This document shows positions 57,401-64,000 of a stretch of DNA of 64,000 bases, piece by piece. The notes below the pieces were generated by a model. It saw nothing but the letters and a program-made list of their open reading frames with translations. It was not told the DNA's origin and did not search any database. The stretch is taken from the NCBI GenBank assembly GCA_023974075.1, contig CM043797.1, positions 36,398,666 to 36,462,665 of the forward strand. Reading direction: 5' to 3'. Position 1 is the stretch's first letter, and the number at the start of each line of letters is the position of its first letter. Position numbers and translations under genes: made by a program. The stretch comes from Chaenocephalus aceratus (Eukaryota > Chordata > Actinopteri > Perciformes > Channichthyidae).

Positions 57401-59600
57401 ACTAAGATGAACCGATGTTTCTGGATAAAACCAAGGCTAATGCAAGAGGAAATGCACTTCAAAGTAGAATACCATCATATTTCAAACAGTGGACTTGTTA
57501 ACCTTTTCTTTATGGATGACGTAAAGTAGCAAGATTAAAGTACATCATAAACAACACATTCCATTTTAATTGCATTTGAGGGTGTTTTCACAACCTGGCT
57601 ATTCCTGCTATTGCAGATCGAGATGTCACTTGTGTCTTTTAAAATGAACCTTTAGTTGCAAGGCTTGTGTTTGGGAACATCGGGAATGTTGTGTTATTCT
57701 TAGTCATTTTTCAATTGTGTCATTATCGACCATTTGTGGACAGCTTCTATTGAAATATGAACCACCACACACACACAGACTCACATGAGACATTAATCTA
57801 TTTAACATCTTGGATGCACTTTAAAAAGTGCCTTTGTCAGTAAACAAAAGACCAAGTGAATTAAAAAAAGAAATGTGTACCTCGAAACACTTGTACTTCA
57901 TCGAACTGCATTTGAAACACATAAATAAATGAACATCGAGCTCCTGTTTGTAATTGTTTGACTCAAAATCCTGAGGACCAAACTTGTAGAAATGCATTGC
58001 CATCTTTTATGTATTCTAAAGTTTTCAACATTTCAAACTTTAATATGGAGAAGCCTTATTGTTAATCTGTATTTTCGAGATGGATGACATTTAATTTGCC
58101 TTTATTAGGTAAGCATCAAAGGCCTTGTTCACAAATCATTAAGGAATTGTTGGATTATAAACAAACACACTGTGAAAATCCTGGGTAACATTGATGAACA
58201 GTCTGGGTTAAGCAACAATTTTGTCATCCAACTGACAAATGTGTCCTAACCACTGAGCCAAGCTGAATAACAAGTATCAGTAGTATATACAATTAGGTTT
58301 CAAAATTGTGATAAAATAACCAGTAATTCTGCTCTGAAAAACAGGGGGCGTGTCCTCTGAATCCAGGTTTTAGACCTTCAACAGTAGCAGCAGCCAAGCA
58401 AGCTAACCTGGTTAGCTGTATGCTAACTTGAATGGAGATACAATTTTATCGAGGTGGAGATCCTCTAAACTTTCAAAATCTTAAAAGACCATGTTGTTTA
58501 AATTCTGATGGTAAAAATAGTAATTTTGCAGAAGTTGTGATGCTCAAAACTTTGTGACACAACATAAATGAATCCATAGTGTTTCAATTAGTATTTTCAA
58601 TTTTGGGGAAACAGTCTTACATTTTTACTTTAGCCGGAGGAAAATAAGTTATTATCCTGAATCCACATCTCTGCAGCTCCTACAGTATCAACTCCCATAA
58701 CAAAATGCTAACATTACTGTCCAAAACAACTAACTTAATGCATTTAGACCACATCCTTGGGGTAAAGTCATCTCTGTGCATATGCTGTTCTGTTTAAGTA
58801 AATTAGACTACTGCACAATAGTTTTGGGAGAGTATGTCGACACGTGGGATCCTAGAAGAAGCAGAAATCAGGTCGCATTCTTTGCTGTCATTTCTTGTTT
58901 CTCTGGATCTGTAATACCGTTGAAATATTTACACCAAATACAATGAGTCCACATTAACTATTAACAGCAAACCTGCACACACCTCAGAGTGGTAAGACTT
59001 GTGATGTTAAATGAATGAGTCTAGGAATAATGTATCATCTTTTTCAGACCATCAATAATAAAGTAATTTACATTTTGTATTAAACAATGCAGGGGTGATG
59101 TAGAATAGAGTGCGGAGAAGGTTTTCCTTTTGAGTATATCAAGAAAGTGCCTTTTAACTATTCTTCTTGATTCAGAGGATGTCAGACAACCTGGCTTCCA
59201 GCTGCTCAAATGTGTTTCATATCTGTGTGCCTATTTATAATGAATTCAGAACTATTGTTTTCTCACTACCCTTAAGAAACTGGGTTATTATAGTTTACAA
59301 TATCAATTAATATTCATATGTATAAGTCTTTATTATCGTGATGACGTTTAGTAGTGGATTAAGTCACTTGTTAGCAACCTCTGTTTAGTGTTTTGTGACA
59401 CACAGAAGCTTCGGACATTCACAAGTGGAGTATTTACTGACGCCTTTTATGTCGAACAACCAAACACTAACATCTCGTGTGCTCGTGTCAACCACATAGC
59501 CTACCTTGTTTTAAATATAAATCCAAATGCATTCAAAATAAAATTGACTACGAGTCATGGGAACTGTAAGTGTTAAAATGCTATGTCTTTTTCAGGTTTT
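54431..59600. other. No gene seen; two related patches
   Basis: TGACACA(T/C)AGAAGCTTCGGAC followed by a similar 40 bp occurs at 54718-54765 and 59396-59445, marking a shared dispersed repeat. ACAGACCTTATTTC (54825) also occurs in the foldback at 21535. TGGCTCAGTGG-like sequence on the minus strand near 58246-58262 may be a SINE head fragment. No coding gene recognised. Confidence 0.4.
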
Positions 59601-59930
59601 AGGAATCATTACAGCACCACTCTATACAAAAACACTTGAGCACACACATGCTAACACACACAACAATAATGTTGGTTTGCAACTGCTTATACTTACAGTA
59701 ACTACAGTGGACACAAATCCCGATTGAAGACTACGCCTTTGACACCCAGCTGCACCCCGGCCAGGCAGGGAGCGGTTGTATGTGTCCATCTGCGGTGAAC
59801 ATTTATGACAGATGGGAGACACTTTGAAGAGCCATCGGCCATTACACTTCCCACAGGACCAACTACCTGAACGACAAATCACTGCTCTGCTCATTTCTCC
59901 TCCTTCCCTTTTTCCCTTCCTTCTCCACAG

Positions 59931-60114
59931 GCTCCTGCCGCAGCAGGGGAGAGATTTAACACGACACACCGCTGTAAATGACAAAACCATCAGGCGCATG
60001 AGAAGGAGAAGAAATAACCGGCGGATGGGAAGAGGAAGCCTCAGAGCCGATCTAGATAAATTGGCAGAAGAAGGAGAGAGGCAAAATATGCTGGAGAGTA
60101 AGAGGTCCCGCTAA
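59931..60114 (+). other. Possible unrecognised 3'-terminal exon (weak)
   Basis: A 40-bp pyrimidine-rich tract (59896-59928) ends in TTCTCCACAG at 59930, a good splice-acceptor form. The following open frame (second frame of the segment) encodes an Arg-rich stretch RRMRRRRNNRRMGRG and an acidic/basic mix to LESKRSR, then TAA at 60112-60114. I do not recognise the protein. An upstream exon cannot be identified, and a random open frame after a chance acceptor is at least as likely. Confidence 0.15.
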
Positions 60115-61183
60115 AGATATGTGGAGTGGATATGCATTATCCATGATGTGAAAATACTTGGCTTCTGAAAATCACAAACAAGCAAGAAAGGCGAGAAAAA
60201 ACAGTGAATAAGAAATGTAAAAATGTATTGAAAACATTGCATAATAAGGGAGAGTTAAAAGGATGGAATATTAAAATGCCTGTAACTGATTTGATACGGT
60301 AGATTTTAACGACCGTGCATCAGCCATGTGTGAGTGTGAACAGAGCCTTCCTGAAAAAGAAAGCGTTAGTTTCAAAATAAAGGTTTAAAAAAAGTGTTTT
60401 TATTACCATGAAGTAGGTGCATCAAAGAGAGTGCTCACATGGTGAAGCCATCACATGCAGCATTACTATCCTCCTCTGAATAATAGCTGTGAGTGTGATG
60501 CCTTTGTGTGGATTTAAAAGAGAATTTCAAGCTTAGAAACAACATACGATTAACACTCTGGCCTGGATTTGAGTTGGACACCTGGAAACAACATTAATCA
60601 CACATTAAAAGCCGGTTTTAAAAGGTGGGTTTTTAACTGGGCCTCCGGGTGGAGCAGGTCTGGGAGGTAGGAGGGAAGGGGGTCTGGTTATGGAGGGCTT
60701 TGCATGTTCGGAGGGAGAATTTAAAATATAAACTACAAACTAGTTGTGTGGGGAGGGGGTGAGGTTGAAGTCCTGGGTGGTGTTGGTGGGATATGGGGCC
60801 GATGATGAGGGGTCGCTGTTCAGTTGAAGTCGTTTGTTGTTGTAATAATCAATTAAACAATAGATAAGGGAACTTTAATGGAAAGAAATGTCTCACAAAT
60901 ATAAAAATGTTGATACGGAAGAAAACGGTGTCATCCCTAATAGTCTACAGTAAAAACGACTTCAGTTGTTCTTGATTAATGATACGGTGTGTGTGTTTGG
61001 ATGATTTAAGGTCAGGGTGATCTCTCAAGTTGTCCATTTTTATGGCCCTCTTTTAAAACCTGAAAAAAAGACAAATTGTGTTATGTGATTGGATTAGCAG
61101 TCAGAATTAGAATTACCTTGTTTATAGGTTAACGATAAGCAAATCAATGCAACGCCTTCACAACCAAAGTGATTCCTAAAGAG

Positions 61184-61186
<3 letters not shown>
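60115..61186. other. No gene seen
   Basis: 60615-60800 is G-rich (TGGGAGGTAGGAGGG type). No coding or element motif recognised. Confidence 0.4.
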
Positions 61187-61263
<77 letters not shown>

Positions 61264-61282
61264 CATGTGCGTGTGTGTGTAT
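61187..61282 (+). repeat. (GT)n microsatellite with GC core
   Basis: About 70 bp of GT, then CGCGCGCATG and a further short GT run. Confidence 0.95.
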
Positions 61283-62354
61283 AATGATGAGGGCATGTGA
61301 CAGTGAGAAAGCAATGGTTGAGAGGTGAAGATGGCCACAGTGACAGAGACCGATAGAGATTTCAAAAGGCTACCGTCTCTTATCAGCAAAGGTCACTCAA
61401 GCAATTACGTGACACATTGATTTATATCCCGAGGCCGATACTGCACAAAGGAAGCACAACACACAAACACACACACGCCTGGTATCAATCTGCTGCCGCC
61501 CCTAATTATTATTGTTTTCTGCGGAAGTCTTGTGGTTGGTTCAGATCATTAAGGTCTTGGCCACAGGGATGGGGCTTTTCTTAGCATCTCCATAAGCTGT
61601 CTGCCACATCCTGGAAAGCCAGTCCATTCATCACATAACACATCCGTCAGTCGCTCCTTGCAGCTCTCCCGAGGCCCCTCTGTTTACTGAATATGTATGC
61701 GTAACAGAAAAGAAAATAGTTTCTTTTAGCTCTTCGTCTCATAGAGAAAAGGTTTGTGTCCGCATATTCTGGTGACAGATGTTTAAGGTGCGTACTTGAA
61801 GGTTGATAAGATCCTGTGCACGAGCTGAATTGGATTAGAGGGACTTTCCTCTCATGATAGACTTGCATCAGACCACATTACTCCTGCTAATGGGAGAGAG
61901 GGAGCATTTATTATATATGTATAGTTGTGTAATTCACTTAGAGAGCTTTGCCATGAGCAAAGTTAAAAATGTACTAGTTGGTCACTCATTCTCACGACAT
62001 CACCAAGTGTCACAAGCTCAAAATAATGACATTGCATAATGCCCTTTAATAACCAATGACAAACACGGTAACACCTTATGCAGCAGAAGAAATGTTTATA
62101 AATGTAGATGTACAAACCACAGGGTTTTTATTGCATTGCAAATAAAGTGGCTACTTTATTTATGTTTATATCATTTTATTTCGAGTGTGGATGGAGTAGC
62201 TAAAATAATAACTTCCGAAAACAAGGATTTTAAACGTTTTTTGCTACAAATCGTATCAGTATGTAGTTATTTCGGCATCATTTTGATTCATGTATTACAA
62301 TTGTGTTGTTGTTGGTGTACGTGGAGGTAAGCCCCGCCTCCTCACTAGCTCATC
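61283..62354. other. No gene seen
   Basis: No recognisable feature. Confidence 0.4.
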
Positions 62355-62356
62355 TA

Positions 62357-63148
62357 CACTGAACAAAAATATAAATTTTTCATGAGATGAACATTTTTTT
62401 TTTTATAAACACAAAATAACCATTTCTCTCAAATATTGTTCACAAATCTGAAAAAATCTGTGATAGTGAGCACTTCTCCTTTGCCGAGATAATCCATCCC
62501 ACCTCACAGGTGTGGCATATCAAGATGCTGATTAGACAGCATGATTATTGCACAGGTGTGCCTTAGGCTGGCCACAATAAATGGCCACTCTGAAACGTGC
62601 AGTTTTGCTTTATTGGGGGGGTCCGGGGGGGTCCGAAAACCAGGCAGTATCTGGTGTGAGGGGTAGGGTTAGGGTTAGGGTAATGTTGTGAATCGAGTGG
62701 CCCATGGTGGTGGTGGGGTTATGGTATGGGCAGGCGTATGTAATGGACGACGAACACAGGCCACTCGATTCACAACATTACCCTAACCCTAACCCTACCC
62801 CTCACACCAGATACTGCCTGGTTTTCGGACCCCCCCCAGACCCCCCAGACCCCCCCAATAAAGCAAAAATTCACGTTTCAGAGTGGCCTTTTATTGTGGC
62901 CAGCCTAAGGCACACCTGTGCAATAATCATGCTGTCTAATCAGCATCTTGATATGCCACACCTGTGAGGTGGGATGGATTATCTCGGCCAAGGAGAAGTG
63001 CTCACCATCACAGATCTTTTCAGATTTTGAACAATATTTGAGAGAAATGGTTATTTTGTGTATATAGAAAATGTTTTAGATCTTTGAGTTCATCTCATGA
63101 AAAATGGGAGCAAAAACAAAAGTGTTGCGTTTATATTTTTGTTCAGTG
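62357..63148. mobile_element. Tc1/mariner-derived palindrome, copy C
   Basis: 792 bp flanked by TA (62355-62356 and 63149-63150). Same arm order as copy B. Near the left end about 25 bp of the terminal repeat is missing and a T-run (62395-62404) interrupts the arm. The core (about 62700-62762) is in the opposite orientation to copies A and B and reads on the plus strand VNRVAHGGGGVMVWAGVCNG, then RRTQ, without the stop seen in the others. The arrays of TTAGGG-type hexamers are shorter (62660-62682 and 62780-62802). Only about 24 codons of transposase remain. Confidence 0.9.
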
Positions 63149-63214
63149 TAGTTTGAGTGATGTAATTAAACAAAAATGAAGTAACGTATGACAATCTTTT
63201 GCTTGGCATCCGGT

Positions 63215-64000
63215 TAGGGTGACCAGATCCCAACAAACCAAATGTGGGACAAGGAGTATGGTTGTGTGGGACAATGTGGGACACCCTCTCAACAGCATCC
63301 CCCAACCCCCAGAAAAAAAAACCGTAAGAAATATATAACAACAGAGCAGAAAGTGAAGTCAAAATGCAGTTTTTTAATAAAGAAAAGTAAACTAAGGCTA
63401 ACCAAGGCAGCAGGCATTATTCACTTCAAGTGTTTAGAAATGCATCTTCTTAATTCAACTAGTGTATTACCTGTACAAGTAGGCACAACATAAATTAATA
63501 GATAAAATAAAACCAACACTGGCCAGGAGGGAACAGAAACATAATAATACATAAAATAAAATAGCTTTCAGTTTTGTCCATCACAGCAACAGAAGGTGGG
63601 CCCCCACACACAGTGTGTGGGCTATTTTGTCACCTAGAACCACTGGTGTCTTTGACTCTGTCAAACAACTCTCCACAGAGGCAGGGGCAAGCACATCTGT
63701 TATTATGGACGCTGCTTTTGTACGACCACATGACATTTTCTTTATTATCTTTACTAGAGTCTGGAAAAATTGTCGGCGCTAGGTTGTACAGTCATTTGAC
63801 CGGTATGAATGGGAGTGTTGCACTATATGGTAAACACTGGTTATTTCTGCTGCTGTTACCTTGTCTGAGTGACCATCATTTTTTGGTTTGAGTAGGAATG
63901 TCTCCATAGAGTGGGATGTCTCTTTTTGAGCGACACGTTTCTTGTGAGAATCGCATTCTCTGTGTCTTTTGACGTCGTATTCACTGCCATGTGAAATAAA
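63215..64000 (-). mobile_element. hAT-type element, right part outside window
   Basis: The left terminus is TAGGGTGACCAGATCCC at 63215. The minus-strand coding remnant of a hAT transposase starts from the right edge (see 63620-64000). Between 63230 and 63600 there is non-coding sequence, including repeated GTGGGACAA words. The central catalytic part is absent, so this is an internally deleted copy. Confidence 0.65.
63620..64000 (-). pseudogene. hAT transposase N-terminal fragment, frameshifted
   Basis: From the right edge leftward the minus strand reads FISHGSEYDVKRHRECDSHK, the end of the finger-like HG-DV-RH-HK block of one hAT lineage. Next come METFLLKP and DKVTAAEITSVYHIVQHSHS, YRSNDC. 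Near 63789 the frame breaks (stop TAG in the old frame) and NLAPTIFPDSS continues two bases off. A second shift precedes KMSCGRTKAASIITDVLAPA. Order and content match hAT transposases, but there are two frameshifts and no DDE region. The start lies outside the window. Confidence 0.7.

Overview
The window looks like nuclear DNA of a ray-finned (teleost) fish, probably gene-poor intergenic sequence or the inside of a very large intron. The evidence is its repeat content: L2-clade LINEs with (ATTG)n or (TTGCC)n tails, an RTE/Rex3-type LINE end with a (GATG)n tail, tRNA-derived SINEs, several hAT families, Tc1/mariner foldbacks, TTAA- and TAA-flanked inverted-repeat elements, and long (GT)n and (CTA)n microsatellites. 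I found no host protein-coding gene, rRNA, functional tRNA or CRISPR array that I can support. Nearly all open frames are transposon remnants, antisense shadows or low-complexity translations. The species cannot be named from this.

Layout. 1-2413: a hAT transposase gene on the minus strand, five exons with recognisable splice sites, frameshifted in exon 4 and cut by the left edge. 2.6-15.3 kb: foldback repeats, a 22-bp tandem repeat, two non-autonomous hAT elements with 8-bp target duplications (6919-7292 and 14813-15331), two long GT arrays around a GGGGACC-type repeat, and a 3' L2 fragment (12637-13165) with a 9-bp target duplication. 15.3-23.5 kb: a direct repeat pair around a Tc1-like relic, a tRNA-derived SINE, a second short L2 end, and a nest in which a foldback lies inside a hAT element that itself lies inside another foldback. 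26.0-27.8 kb: a 5'-truncated L2 with reverse transcriptase and C-terminal region. 29.9-35.3 kb: two Tc1-derived palindromes carrying TTAGGG-like arrays, a TAA-flanked palindrome, a hAT derivative with a perfect 8-bp duplication and a BED-finger relic, and a Rex3-type LINE end. 40.6-47.0 kb: SINE, minus-strand L2, (CTA)n array, L2 3' end. 44.07 and 47.69 kb: an inverted pair of TTAA-flanked elements. 51.8-54.4 kb: a full-length foldback and a TA-flanked element. 62.4-64.0 kb: a third Tc1-derived palindrome, then a broken hAT transposase running off the right edge.

The elements do not form a pathway. The value of the window is as a record of nested and successive insertion. The most distinctive structure is the three-copy Tc1-derived palindrome family, in which arms carrying telomere-like repeats flank a small relic of transposase coding sequence. 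All family names rest on motifs read by eye. Identity estimates are approximate because no alignment or database search could be run.
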